A DNA stretch of 64,000 nt from JAJTFA01 sp051715425. GTDB taxonomy: Bacteria > Bacteroidota > Bacteroidia > UKL13-3. Every line of letters begins with the position of its first letter. Positions within the stretch are counted from its first letter, which is position 1. Shown here one piece after another: positions 52,943 to 62,513 of this stretch. The stretch lies in assembly GCA_051715425.1 (NCBI GenBank), contig JBPXJS010000051.1, positions 1-64,000 of the forward strand. Reading direction: 5' to 3'. A model generated the notes under the pieces. The model had not been told where the DNA came from. It did no database searches and saw only the letters and a list, made by a program, of their open reading frames with translations. The translations under genes and the position numbers were made by a program.

Positions 52943-54178
52943 TTGATTGCCTTTACAAAGTTTTCTTTGCCAAATGGACTTACCGTAATCCATCATGAAG
53001 ATAAAAAGACACAGTTATGTGTAATGAACATTCTTTATAAGGTTGGATCAAAAAATGAGGATCCAAACAAAACGGGTTTTGCACATTTGTTTGAACACCT
53101 CATGTTTGGCGGATCAGCTAATATCCCAGATTATGATGGCGCATTGCAAATAGCGGGAGGAGAAAACAACGCCTTTACCAGCAATGATATCACCAACTAT
53201 TATCTTACGCTTCCTTTTAACAATATTGAGACCGGATTCTGGCTGGAAAGCGACAGAATGCTTAGCCTGGATTTTAGTCAGAAATCTCTTGACGTTCAGA
53301 AAAATGTAGTTATAGAAGAGTTTAAAGAGCGGTACCTTAACCAGCCTTATGGAGATATTTGGTTAAAAATGTTGCCACTTGCCTACCAAGAGCATCCGTA
53401 TAGTTGGCCCACCATTGGCAAAGAAATAAGCCATATCGAACATGCCACACTTGATGAGGTTAAAGATTTTTTCTTTTCGTTTTACGCTCCCAACAATGCC
53501 ATCCTGGTGGTAGCAGGCAATATAAGCCTTCAAAAAACGAAGGATCTGTGTAAAAAGTGGTTTGAAGATATTCCCGCCCGCCCGCTAAAAGAAGCAAGCT
53601 ACCGGCAAGAACCAAAACAGGAAGAACCACGGGAGATTGAGATAAGTGCCGATGTTCCTCTTGATGCCATCATAAAGGCCTACCATATGCCGGGCCGCAT
53701 GCAAAGCGGTTATTACGAAACAGATTTGTTATCAGACATTATGGGTTCTGGCAGGTCTTCCCGGTTATTTCAGGAGTTGGTAAAGGAAAAAAGGCTGTTT
53801 TCCGAAATTGACTGCTACATCAGCGGAGACGTGGATCCCGGGCTTTTTATGATAGAAGGAAAACTGATGCGCGGGGTACCCATGGACAAAGCCAATCAGG
53901 CAATTATTTCCTGTATTGATAATACCCTGAACGAGATAACAGACGATGAACTTGTAAAAGTTAAAAACAAAACAGAAACCACCATACGATTTAATGATGT
54001 AAATATTCTTAACAGGGCTATGAAGTTGGCCTATTGCGAAATGCTGGGAAATATTGATCTGGCAAACGAGGAGGCATCACACTACCTCAACGTTCAAATG
54101 TCAGACCTTATTAATAATGGTAGGGTTCTATTATCTGAAAAAAACTGTTCAACAATCTTTTACAAAGCAAAAAAATGA
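52943..54178 (+). CDS. M16 family zinc peptidase, catalytic subunit
   Basis: The 411-residue protein has the inverted zinc motif HLFEH (48-52) and KNVVIEEFKERYLNQPYGD, as in bacterial M16B peptidases that degrade small peptides. It has no signal peptide. The start is a TTG codon, since no ATG precedes the conserved FSLPNGLTVIHHED. It overlaps the second M16 gene by four bases (ATGA), and the two products probably form a heterodimer. Confidence 0.93.
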   Translation: MIAFTKFSLPNGLTVIHHEDKKTQLCVMNILYKVGSKNEDPNKTGFAHLFEHLMFGGSANIPDYDGALQIAGGENNAFTSNDITNYYLTLPFNNIETGFWLESDRMLSLDFSQKSLDVQKNVVIEEFKERYLNQPYGDIWLKMLPLAYQEHPYSWPTIGKEISHIEHATLDEVKDFFFSFYAPNNAILVVAGNISLQKTKDLCKKWFEDIPARPLKEASYRQEPKQEEPREIEISADVPLDAIIKAYHMPGRMQSGYYETDLLSDIMGSGRSSRLFQELVKEKRLFSEIDCYISGDVDPGLFMIEGKLMRGVPMDKANQAIISCIDNTLNEITDDELVKVKNKTETTIRFNDVNILNRAMKLAYCEMLGNIDLANEEASHYLNVQMSDLINNGRVLLSEKNCSTIFYKAKK

Positions 54179-55449
54179 CTTTAAACAGATCACAAGAGCC
54201 AGAAATACAGGTTATTACCCATTTGGATATCCCTCCAGGTGAAAAGGTAACCACACCAAGTGGTATTGATATACACATAGTTAAGGATATAACCTGTGAT
54301 GTTCTTAAAATAGAGTTTGTTTTTGATGCCGGGTTCAGGGTTCAGGATTTTCCCTATCAGGCCACAGCCTCAAGTGCCATTTTAATTGATGGCACCTCTA
54401 AAAACACGTCTAAAGAACTCGCAGAAAAACTCGATTATTATGGTGCATACCTGCAAAACAGGGCCGGCCATGATGATGCGTCTCTTACCCTATATTGTCT
54501 GCCTAAACATGCCGCTTCGTGTATCCCATACCTGATGGAAATTTTATCCCTGGCCAATTATCCTGAAAGCGAAATTGAAACCCAAAAGCAAAATGCTAAA
54601 CAACGTTTGCTTGTTAATGAAAACAAAACATCATTTTTAGCACGAAGGGCATTCTATGAAACCATATTTGGGAAACAAAATCCATACGGAACACCTGTAA
54701 ATCAACAAGATATAGAAAACATTTCACGTGAAACACTTCTACCTTTTTATTCCGGACAATACCAGAACAAAGCAAAGTATGTGCTTGTTTCGGGCAATGT
54801 TTCAGACTCTGTAATCACTATTCTTTCACAGGCTTTAGCACTATTTTCGCTTCAAAAAACAAAGCCGCTAATCACCCCTACACATACAAGTCCATCAAAT
54901 AAACAATTTATACTTAAGGATGGTGCGGTCCAATCAGCCATCAGAATTGGCCGTGCATTTGTAAACAGGCAGCACCCTGATTATAGAAAAATGCAGGTGC
55001 TTAACCTTGCCCTTGGGGGTTATTTTGGGTCAAGATTAATGACCAATATTCGTGAAGAAAAGGGACTCACATACGGCATATACTCAGCCGTTGAATCATA
55101 CCTTTATGGCGGGGCTTTTTATATAGATACCGATATGAACAACAAACTGGTTGGTGATGGTGTGGAAGAAATTTATAAGGAAATCGGCCTTTTAAGAGAG
55201 AAGCCAATTGAAAAAGGGGAGCTCGAAACGGTTAAAAGTTATATGTTGGGATCATTTCTAAGAAGTCTTGATGGCCCATTTTCTCTTGCAGACAGGTATA
55301 AAATTCTTATAGATTATGATCTATCCCACGATTACTACAGTGAGTTTGTTGAAATAATACAAACAACAAACGCGTTAACATTACAAGAACTTGCAAACAA
55401 GTATTTGCAGGAAACCGACTTATATGAAGTCATTGTTGGTGAAAAATAA
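54175..55449 (+). CDS. M16 family peptidase, non-catalytic partner
   Basis: The 424-residue protein has the M16 fold but lacks HxxEH (the corresponding region reads IDGTSKNTSKELAEKL). It keeps SFLRSLDGPFSLADRY, the Arg/Tyr pair that in M16B heterodimers binds substrate in the partner's active site. Overlap with the catalytic subunit gene supports a fixed 1:1 complex. A parS-like site lies inside the gene (54720-54735). Confidence 0.92.
   Translation: MTLNRSQEPEIQVITHLDIPPGEKVTTPSGIDIHIVKDITCDVLKIEFVFDAGFRVQDFPYQATASSAILIDGTSKNTSKELAEKLDYYGAYLQNRAGHDDASLTLYCLPKHAASCIPYLMEILSLANYPESEIETQKQNAKQRLLVNENKTSFLARRAFYETIFGKQNPYGTPVNQQDIENISRETLLPFYSGQYQNKAKYVLVSGNVSDSVITILSQALALFSLQKTKPLITPTHTSPSNKQFILKDGAVQSAIRIGRAFVNRQHPDYRKMQVLNLALGGYFGSRLMTNIREEKGLTYGIYSAVESYLYGGAFYIDTDMNNKLVGDGVEEIYKEIGLLREKPIEKGELETVKSYMLGSFLRSLDGPFSLADRYKILIDYDLSHDYYSEFVEIIQTTNALTLQELANKYLQETDLYEVIVGEK
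54720..54735. other. parS-like site 1
   Basis: CATTTCACGTGAAACA matches the general bacterial parS consensus TGTTTCACGTGAAACA at 14 of 16 positions, with a perfect 12-base palindromic core. It lies inside the second M16 gene, as many parS sites lie within genes. Confidence 0.6.
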
Positions 55450-57232
55450 CCTTGTGCTGCTTGCAGCTTTATTACTTAGTCTGGGGCAAATATTTGCGCA
55501 GCTACCGGCTAAAATGAGGCGTGTTTGCCGACCCGGGGTTAACAACTCGCTTTACTTTTTCCCTTCTCAGGATACATGTTCTGCTTTTAAAAAATACTAT
55601 TTGTGGGGACGAAACGGCAGCATTGGCCCTTATGTTTTATTAGATTCAATTACAAACAAGGCGGCCGACTCTTACACCCATATTAACGCAAATCCGTCCG
55701 GTAACCCAACAAACTGGAGCTATTTTATCGAGTATAGCGATAGCTGCTATCTTCTTAGCGCATTCTCTGATACCATGTCTGTTGATGAAACACCTCCGGA
55801 TACCCTTTTTCTTGATTCGGTAAGTGTAGATATTATAACCAATAAGGTAAGTATTGGGTGGAGAAAAAACCAGTCTCCCGATTTCTACAGGTACTTACTC
55901 TACTATGATAGCTTAGGAATAAAATGGGTTGAAGTTACCAATACCATTCTTCGCGATACCTTTTTAACCGATAACAACACATTCTCGGATCCCAGGTTGA
56001 GGCCGTTAAAATATGATATTACTTCAAAAGACAGTTGCGATACGAGGGCTCAGGTTTTTAATATAAACCCTCACTCTACCATTTACCTCAGTGGGGCCAT
56101 AGACACGTGCAAAAAAGTCGCCTCCTTAACTTGGACACACTATATTGGATGGGCAAAGGTGAGACGTTATTATATCTACAAACGGGTTAACGGACTTGCA
56201 TACGTATTAATCGATTCTATTGATGGCAGTATAAATAAATATGATAATCCGATTATACTTGGAGATGTTAATGATTACTTTGTACGGGCGTTTAAGGATA
56301 CCTCCATTATTGTTAGCTCCACATCCTCCCTATTAACCCTTCAAAGTAGAAGCCGAAACGATCCCAACAATACTTTGCTTGTTAATGTTACTGCTGTCGA
56401 TCCGGATGATGATAAGCTTGAAATTGCTGCTTTAATTAAAACAGGTGAGGAGTCCCGCTTTATTAATTACCTCTTCTCCAATTCTGCCAACCCGGCAATA
56501 TTTAATTCTATTACATCTCAAAACACTTTAGGCTCATCAGGCCTTCAGAAGGTTGTTCTGATTTCTCCTGACAAAGCAGATATATTATTGTATAAGCTGG
56601 AAAGTGCGGACCTCTGCAATAATAAAATACCAAACGCTGTTATTATGCCTCAGTTAAATGTAACGGCTACCGCAAATGGGGACAATAACACACTTCTTTG
56701 GAATAAGCATTTTGGGTGGGATAGTGGTGTAGAAAAGTACAGGATTTATAGGGGTACAAATGACGATTCTGGCATTAGAACATATTTTCTCATCGATTCG
56801 GTTTCCGGATCTGATTCGGTATATACAGACATCAACCTTCCAGATCGTATAGGCAGTTTTGGACTGTGTTATTATATAGAAGCCATTCAAAACTCCGGAT
56901 CTCCTTCCGGTTTTCAAAGTGCAGCTAGGGGCTTTTCAAAATGCCTAATCGGAGAGTTGATCGTTTTTGTTCCAAACGCCTTTCATCCTGAAGGAGTGAA
57001 CAAATTCTTCAGGCCTGAGGGAAGTTATATAGATTATGTAAATTCGTCCCTTGAAATCTTCGACCGTTGGGGAAACCGCGTAATTGCAATTAAGGATATT
57101 ACCAATGGATGGGATGGCAAAGACTCCTCAGGAAATATGAGATCCGGAGGTGTTTACTATTATAAGCTTAATCTAATAAGTCCTAATGGCCAAAAACAAA
57201 CAAAAACCGGTTTCGTTACCCTCCTTAACTAA
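55424..57232 (+). CDS. Secreted protein with gliding-motility-type (type IX, type B) C-terminus
   Basis: The 602-residue protein has a signal peptide (MKSLLVKNNLVLLAALLLSL to FAQ), then several fibronectin-type-III-like segments (for example LTWTHYIGWAKVRRYYIYKRVNG and LLWNKHFGWDSGVEKYRIYRG). The C-terminal CHU_C-type domain includes FVPNAFHPEGVNKFFRPEG, LEIFDRWGNRV, WDGKD and GVYYYKL, the type B sorting domain of type IX secretion. The start at 55424 overlaps the upstream gene by 26 bases. Its role on the surface is unknown. Confidence 0.9.
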   Translation: MKSLLVKNNLVLLAALLLSLGQIFAQLPAKMRRVCRPGVNNSLYFFPSQDTCSAFKKYYLWGRNGSIGPYVLLDSITNKAADSYTHINANPSGNPTNWSYFIEYSDSCYLLSAFSDTMSVDETPPDTLFLDSVSVDIITNKVSIGWRKNQSPDFYRYLLYYDSLGIKWVEVTNTILRDTFLTDNNTFSDPRLRPLKYDITSKDSCDTRAQVFNINPHSTIYLSGAIDTCKKVASLTWTHYIGWAKVRRYYIYKRVNGLAYVLIDSIDGSINKYDNPIILGDVNDYFVRAFKDTSIIVSSTSSLLTLQSRSRNDPNNTLLVNVTAVDPDDDKLEIAALIKTGEESRFINYLFSNSANPAIFNSITSQNTLGSSGLQKVVLISPDKADILLYKLESADLCNNKIPNAVIMPQLNVTATANGDNNTLLWNKHFGWDSGVEKYRIYRGTNDDSGIRTYFLIDSVSGSDSVYTDINLPDRIGSFGLCYYIEAIQNSGSPSGFQSAARGFSKCLIGELIVFVPNAFHPEGVNKFFRPEGSYIDYVNSSLEIFDRWGNRVIAIKDITNGWDGKDSSGNMRSGGVYYYKLNLISPNGQKQTKTGFVTLLN

Positions 57233-57650
57233 CCAAATTTCCTTTAACCTTATTGACTGTAAATTTACGCTCCGTGATCGGGGCACTATTCGTTCCTGGG
57301 TAAGGAATGCTGTTTTGCTTGAGGGCAAAAAGCTCGATGAGCTAAGCTTTAATTTTTGTTCGGACGAACACCTTCTTGGTATAAATAAACAATTCCTTAA
57401 ACACGATTATTATACCGATATCATCACATTCGACCTTTCAGAGGAGGAGGGTATTCTCGGGGATATCTATATTAGCATAGATCGTGTAAGGGAAAATGCA
57501 AAACAAAATGGCGCCCCGTTTCACGTGGAACTTAAGCGCGTAATGATACATGGGGCCTTACACCTCTGTGGCCTTAATGATAAAACAGCAAAAGAAAGAC
57601 TTCGCATGCGAGAGAAAGAAGACCATTACCTATCTTTGTGGCCATTGTAA
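57186..57650 (+). CDS. ybeY: Endoribonuclease YbeY
   Basis: YbeY is a metal-dependent RNase needed for rRNA maturation and ribosome quality control. The 154-residue protein has the zinc motif HGALHLCGLND with His122 and His126; the third ligand, usually His, is Asp132 here, as I recall for Bacteroidota members. The ATG lies 47 bases inside the preceding gene in another frame. A parS-like site is inside it and a promoter box for mnmG is in its last codons. Confidence 0.93.
   Translation: MAKNKQKPVSLPSLTNQISFNLIDCKFTLRDRGTIRSWVRNAVLLEGKKLDELSFNFCSDEHLLGINKQFLKHDYYTDIITFDLSEEEGILGDIYISIDRVRENAKQNGAPFHVELKRVMIHGALHLCGLNDKTAKERLRMREKEDHYLSLWPL
57517..57532. other. parS-like site 2 (weaker)
   Basis: CGTTTCACGTGGAACT matches the parS consensus at 13 of 16 positions. 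It lies within ybeY, 140 bases before site 3. Confidence 0.4.
57631..57638 (+). promoter_or_regulatory. -7 promoter box of mnmG
   Basis: TATCTTTG matches TAnnTTTG. The predicted leader of about 60 bases contains parS-like site 3. Confidence 0.5.
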
Positions 57651-57656
57651 ACCATA

Positions 57657-57672
57657 CGTTTCACGTGAAACG
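57657..57672. other. parS-like site 3 (best)
   Basis: CGTTTCACGTGAAACG matches the parS consensus at 14 of 16 positions and contains the exact 14-base core GTTTCACGTGAAAC. It is part of an 18-base perfect palindrome (57656-57673). It sits between ybeY and mnmG. Confidence 0.75.
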
Positions 57673-57703
57673 TGGGACAAAAACATAATTACCTAATTAT
57701 CAA

Positions 57704-59569
57704 ATGTTTAAAGAATACGATATCATTGTTGTGGGGGCGGGTCATGCCGGGTGTGAGGCTGCTGCTGCTGCTGCCAACCTGGGCTCAAGCGTGCTGCTGA
57801 TAACCATGGATATGAACAAGATAGCACAAATGAGTTGCAACCCCGCAATGGGCGGAATTGCTAAGGGTCAGATTGTCAGGGAAATAGATGCAATTGGGGG
57901 CTATTCCGGAATAATTTCTGATAAGTCTACTATTCAGTTTCGTATGCTAAATCGATCAAAGGGGCCTGCCATGTGGAGCCCACGAAGCCAGAACGACAGA
58001 ATGCTGTTTAGCCAGTATTGGCGAGAGGTCTTAGAACAAACGCCCAATGTTGACTTTTGGCAGGATATGGTTAAGGAAATAATTGTTGAACATGGTGCTG
58101 TATGTGGAGTTATCACTGGTATGGGGCAGGAAATACGGGCAAAATCTGTAGTGCTAACAAATGGCACCTTCCTTAATGGTATTATCCATATTGGAACCAA
58201 ACAGTTTGGAGGGGGCAGGATTTCAGAAAAAGCCTCAAGTGGAATTACAGAGCAACTCATTAATCTTGGATTTGAGAGCGGCAGAATGAAAACCGGAACT
58301 CCACCAAGGGTTGACGGCAGATCGCTTAATTATGAGAAAATGGAGCGGCAGGAAGGGGATGAAAACCCGGGTAAGTTCTCCTACTCATCACAAACAACTT
58401 CTGTTACCAACCAAAGGTGCTGTTGGATTACTTATACAAACGATGCGGTACATGATGTGTTGAGAACCGGCTTTGAAGACTCACCCATGTATGCCGGGCG
58501 TATTCAGGGTTTAGGCCCGAGGTATTGCCCGTCAATTGAGGATAAAATAAACCGTTTTGCCGAAAGGGAACGCCACCAGATATTTGTAGAGCCTGAAGGC
58601 TGGAATACCGTAGAAATTTATGTTAACGGGTTCTCTACCTCCTTACCCGATCATGTTCAGTTTAATGCCCTGAGGTTGATTCCTGGTTTTGAAAAAGCTA
58701 AGATTTTCCGTCCCGGGTATGCAATAGAATATGATTATTTTCCGCCAACACAACTCAAAACAACCCTTGAAACTCACCTGATAAAGAACCTCTTTTTTGC
58801 CGGCCAAATAAATGGAACTACCGGTTATGAAGAAGCTGCCTGCCAAGGCCTGATGGCGGGTATCAATGCCCACCAGAATACCAAAGAAGAAGAGCCTTTT
58901 GTGTTGAAGAGATCTGATGCTTATATTGGCGTATTAATTGATGATCTGGTAAACAAAGGCACAGATGAGCCATACCGTATGTTTACTTCCAGGGCCGAAT
59001 ACCGCATCTTACTCCGCCAAGACAATGCAGATATCAGGCTTACAGAAAAAGCCTTCAAACTTGGATTGGCTTCCGAAGAGCGCCTCAGAGCCGTAGAACG
59101 TAAAATTATCGAAACAGGTCAAATAGTTGATTACTTTAAGAAAACCTCTGTAACCCCTAACGAAATTAACCCTTTGCTTGAATCGCTGGAAACGCCACCC
59201 ATTCCTCAGAATTATAAACTTGATGCCATTCTCAGCAGGCCACAAGTAACACTTAAGGATATACAAGTGTCTGTTCCCACATTGTCTGCCTTTCTGGCTC
59301 CGTTTGATGAGGAGGCTGTTCTGCAGGCTGAAGTGTCAATGAAATACGAAGGTTATCTGGAAAAAGAAAAACAGATGGCCGATAAAATAAACCGCCTGGA
59401 AGAAATTCGTATTAAATCCGATTTTGATTACCATTCCGTAAAATCCATTTCTATGGAGGCAAGAGAGAAGCTGATTAAGCAGAGACCAGTAACTCTGGGA
59501 CAGGCTGCCAGAATAAGCGGAATTTCTCCGGCAGATATTTCTGTTCTTCTTGTGCATTTGGGTCGTTAA
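57704..59569 (+). CDS. mnmG: tRNA uridine-5-carboxymethylaminomethyl modification enzyme MnmG
   Basis: MnmG (GidA) with MnmE installs the carboxymethylaminomethyl group on U34 of several tRNAs, including tRNA-Glu(UUC), which is encoded at the start of this window. The 621-residue FAD protein has VVGAGHAGCEAA near the N-terminus, GRMKTGTPPRVDGRSLNY and the C-terminal helical region. In many bacteria gidA lies next to the replication origin and parAB, which fits the parS-like sites here. Confidence 0.97.
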   Translation: MFKEYDIIVVGAGHAGCEAAAAAANLGSSVLLITMDMNKIAQMSCNPAMGGIAKGQIVREIDAIGGYSGIISDKSTIQFRMLNRSKGPAMWSPRSQNDRMLFSQYWREVLEQTPNVDFWQDMVKEIIVEHGAVCGVITGMGQEIRAKSVVLTNGTFLNGIIHIGTKQFGGGRISEKASSGITEQLINLGFESGRMKTGTPPRVDGRSLNYEKMERQEGDENPGKFSYSSQTTSVTNQRCCWITYTNDAVHDVLRTGFEDSPMYAGRIQGLGPRYCPSIEDKINRFAERERHQIFVEPEGWNTVEIYVNGFSTSLPDHVQFNALRLIPGFEKAKIFRPGYAIEYDYFPPTQLKTTLETHLIKNLFFAGQINGTTGYEEAACQGLMAGINAHQNTKEEEPFVLKRSDAYIGVLIDDLVNKGTDEPYRMFTSRAEYRILLRQDNADIRLTEKAFKLGLASEERLRAVERKIIETGQIVDYFKKTSVTPNEINPLLESLETPPIPQNYKLDAILSRPQVTLKDIQVSVPTLSAFLAPFDEEAVLQAEVSMKYEGYLEKEKQMADKINRLEEIRIKSDFDYHSVKSISMEAREKLIKQRPVTLGQAARISGISPADISVLLVHLGR

Positions 59570-59608
59570 TGCATCTATTCACACAATTAATTCCTTTTAT
59601 TTGCTGTA

Positions 59609-60499
59609 ATGGAAAACCTCTCTTTTTGCCTTGTTTGTGGCAGCACTAATATAAAGAAAGAGCTAGAGTGCAAAGATTTTGTTGCCTCAGGAGAGTTCTT
59701 TGAATTGCACCGGTGCAACAACTGTTCTTTTTTATTTACCAATCCTCGGCCCTCTGTTTCTCAAATAGGCCCCTATTACCAAAGCGACAGGTATGTTTCG
59801 CATGCAGGGGATAAGAAGGGCTTTAGCTTTATGTATAAGGTTTACGATATTGTGCGTGATTATAGCATCAGCCAAAAATTAAACCTGATAAAGCAATATC
59901 ACAAATCAGGGAGTTTGATGGATTTGGGATGTGGGTTAGGTTATTTTTTAAACGGAGTAAATAAAGACGGGGTGTTTGCTCCTACAGGTGTTGATGTGAG
60001 TGACGATGCGATTAAGTATGTTAAAAACACCTTTGGCCTCGAGGTTAAAAACGAATCCGATCTCGATAAATTCGATAGTTATTCTTTTGATGTTATTACT
60101 CAATGGCATGTGTTGGAGCACGTACATTTGCTTAATGAGCGTATGCAACAATTAAAGAGGTTGCTTAAACCTAACGGAACGCTGTTTATTGCTGTGCCTA
60201 ACAGCAACAGTTGGGATGCATTACATTACAAGGAATTCTGGGATGGTTATGATGTACCCCGACATCTTTATCATTTTAATCAAAAGAGTTTTTCCCTTCT
60301 TATGCAAAAGCATGGATTTAAAGTTGTAGAAACCAAACCAATGATATTTGATGCGCCATACATCAGTATGCGCAGCGAGGTTCACAAGGGGCGCTCTTTT
60401 GAATTTGTAAGAGGGGCGCTTAGTGGTGCTATATCCACCATTAAAGCAAAAAAGAATAATGACTATTCCAGCTTATTATTTGTTGTTACAAACAGCTAA
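59609..60499 (+). CDS. SAM-dependent methyltransferase with N-terminal zinc ribbon
   Basis: The 296-residue protein has a Cys4 zinc-ribbon-like N-terminus (Cys7, Cys10, Cys36, Cys39) and a class I methyltransferase fold with DLGCGLGYF starting at Asp105 and WHVLEHV near 170. The combination is frequent in methyltransferases of surface-sugar gene clusters, but no such cluster is here and the substrate is unknown. It follows mnmG by 39 bases. Confidence 0.9.
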   Translation: MENLSFCLVCGSTNIKKELECKDFVASGEFFELHRCNNCSFLFTNPRPSVSQIGPYYQSDRYVSHAGDKKGFSFMYKVYDIVRDYSISQKLNLIKQYHKSGSLMDLGCGLGYFLNGVNKDGVFAPTGVDVSDDAIKYVKNTFGLEVKNESDLDKFDSYSFDVITQWHVLEHVHLLNERMQQLKRLLKPNGTLFIAVPNSNSWDALHYKEFWDGYDVPRHLYHFNQKSFSLLMQKHGFKVVETKPMIFDAPYISMRSEVHKGRSFEFVRGALSGAISTIKAKKNNDYSSLLFVVTNS

Positions 60500-60511
60500 T
60501 TCTGCAATATA

Positions 60512-62110
60512 TTGATTACCCATAAAACACATTTATTAGCCGGTATTAGCAGCATTTTTGCCATTTGGCTTATTTCTTCCTGTGCGCAGATTGTTTCTCC
60601 ATCAGGGGGGCCAAAAGATACAACGCCTCCAAAAATTGTTCGTGAGTTTCCTCTAAACGCAAAGCCGGGTTTTAGTGAAAAAAAGATTATTATTACGTTT
60701 GATGAGTTTGTTTCCATTAGTAACCCTGAAGACCAAATAGTAATATCGCCTCCACTGGAAGAAAAACCTGAATACGAAATTAGTGGTAAAAACCTCATTA
60801 TCCGTTTTAATAAACCACCGGCTCCCAATACTACCTACACCATTAATTTCGGCAACGCAATTATTGATGTGCATGAAGGAAATGCTGTTTCAGATTACAG
60901 GTATGTTTTTTCTACCGGAAACACCATAGATACTTTGTTCATAAAAGGAAATATTGTTCTTGCTGAAACAAATACGCCTCAGAAATCGGTTAGCATTTGC
61001 TTATATCCTGCATTAACCTTTACAGATTCAACCATCTATAAAAACAAGCCGGCATACTTTGCAAAGTCAAGAGATGGCGGAGGTTTTAGTCTGGAGAATT
61101 TACCCGCCAATAATTATTATCTGATTGGTTTTATGGATGAAAACAAAAACCTCAAATATGATAAAACCGAACCCATCGCCTTTCATCCAACAGTGGTAAA
61201 TACAACCGACTCCGGAAATTCCATAAGGAAGTACTTATATATGCCAGATTTATATGAGAGAGGAAGGATACTGGATACCTTTTGTCGTGAAAAAAACAAG
61301 TATACTTTTCTTGTTTATAAGCCAGATTCCTACAAAATCAATGCAAATACAACCAAACGTTTTTTTACCTGGTTATCTAAAGGAAAAAACGAAACAGATA
61401 GCATATTTCTTTTTACCGATAAAAATGAGGTTGATAGTTTGCTCATTAAAAACGATACATCATCATTTTACCTTAAACCAAAACAGGGTGCGAAAAAGCC
61501 GCCCTTTATGGCAGCAATAAATAAAACCGTTGAGCTAAATGATAGTGTAACAATTCACTTTTCTACTCCCCTGTTAACTTATGATACCAGCCGCATTTTA
61601 TTAAAAGAAGACACTATAGCTGTAAAACCGGTATTTTTCGTTTCTGACGAAAACAAGAACATTAAACTTTGGCATGTGTGGAAAGAAAACACCAGGTATG
61701 AAATAACCTTGAAAGACTCTGCATTTACTGATATTTATTCGCAATACAGCAAGTCTGATAAACATATGTGGGGCGCTAAGAATTTAAAGAGTTACAGCAC
61801 GTTAAAATTGAAGTTTAATTACTCCGGAAATAAAGAAAACCTGCTTATTCTATTAATAAGCGCAGATGAAAAGAATATATATAAAACATTTCATCTGAAT
61901 ACATCAAACGTGTATTATTTCGACTATTTATTACCAACCACCTACAGAATAAAAGTAGTGCACGATGTAAATAAGAATAGCAAATGGGATAACGGTGATT
62001 TTTTTAAGAAAAGACAACCCGAAACCGTCTTTTACTTTCCTGAGTCTATAACACTTAGGGCTTATTGGGACCTTGAACAAACCATTGATTTAAACAGTAT
62101 TTTAAAGTAA
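60512..62110 (+). CDS. Lipoprotein with SbsA-type Ig-like domain
   Basis: The 532-residue protein starts with TTG at 60512 and has a lipoprotein signal (lipobox ISSC, Cys24). The PSGGPKDTTPPKIVREFP and ITFDEFV segment (about 30-70) begins an SbsA Ig-like (Big_5) domain, followed by more beta-sandwich sequence including FMDENKNLKYDKTEP near 210. The end repeats a similar pattern (VHDVNKNSKWDNGDFFKKRQ). It is widespread in Bacteroidota, with unknown function. It lies 12 bases after the methyltransferase gene. Confidence 0.85.
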   Translation: MITHKTHLLAGISSIFAIWLISSCAQIVSPSGGPKDTTPPKIVREFPLNAKPGFSEKKIIITFDEFVSISNPEDQIVISPPLEEKPEYEISGKNLIIRFNKPPAPNTTYTINFGNAIIDVHEGNAVSDYRYVFSTGNTIDTLFIKGNIVLAETNTPQKSVSICLYPALTFTDSTIYKNKPAYFAKSRDGGGFSLENLPANNYYLIGFMDENKNLKYDKTEPIAFHPTVVNTTDSGNSIRKYLYMPDLYERGRILDTFCREKNKYTFLVYKPDSYKINANTTKRFFTWLSKGKNETDSIFLFTDKNEVDSLLIKNDTSSFYLKPKQGAKKPPFMAAINKTVELNDSVTIHFSTPLLTYDTSRILLKEDTIAVKPVFFVSDENKNIKLWHVWKENTRYEITLKDSAFTDIYSQYSKSDKHMWGAKNLKSYSTLKLKFNYSGNKENLLILLISADEKNIYKTFHLNTSNVYYFDYLLPTTYRIKVVHDVNKNSKWDNGDFFKKRQPETVFYFPESITLRAYWDLEQTIDLNSILK

Positions 62111-62470
62111 TGTGGATAAATGGCACACTTAACCCTTTTATGTGGATGAAGATTGTGGGAAGAAATACTTTGTCCCATAAGTGGTGGGTTACCCACCGGA
62201 TAACAAAAACATGTATACATATATTAACGAATAATGTTATGCTCATTCTATATGTGAACTGGGATATTAACATTGTTTATATTTGAATATAATAGTCTAA
62301 TAATCAATATTAATATATGTTGGTATCATGTTGATGAGTGCTTAATAACCAATTTAACAAGGTTATGAAAACTGCTTTATCAACCAATTCACAGCCTCTA
62401 TTACAATAACTACTTTTAAAAGGTTATTAGTTTTAGATACTGTGTGTTTAGGGAGAACAGGAAATTATAT
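62111..62470. other. AT-rich intergenic region with DnaA box (candidate origin)
   Basis: This is the longest gap after the repeat array. It begins with TGTGGATAA (62111-62119), the exact complement of the DnaA box TTATCCACA, and a one-mismatch copy TGTGGATGA (62141-62149). A perfect hairpin GGTGGGT-T-ACCCACC follows (62183-62197), then about 120 very AT-rich bases (62205-62325) that could unwind easily. TTATCAACC at 62377-62385 is a weaker box. No dnaA gene is in the window, so origin function is only a hypothesis. Confidence 0.4.
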
Positions 62471-62478
62471 TAGTTTTG
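62471..62478 (+). promoter_or_regulatory. -7 promoter box of pheS
   Basis: TAGTTTTG matches TAnnTTTG. Transcription from here gives a leader of about 30 bases and excludes the longer upstream reading frame. Confidence 0.6.
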
Positions 62479-62513
62479 GTGGTTCCATTGCTGAAAAAAA
62501 TGAAAGGAATTTT

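Noticed and set aside
62442..62513. Longer N-terminus of pheS
   Set aside because: It contains the -7 box at 62471-62478 and has no similarity to the family.
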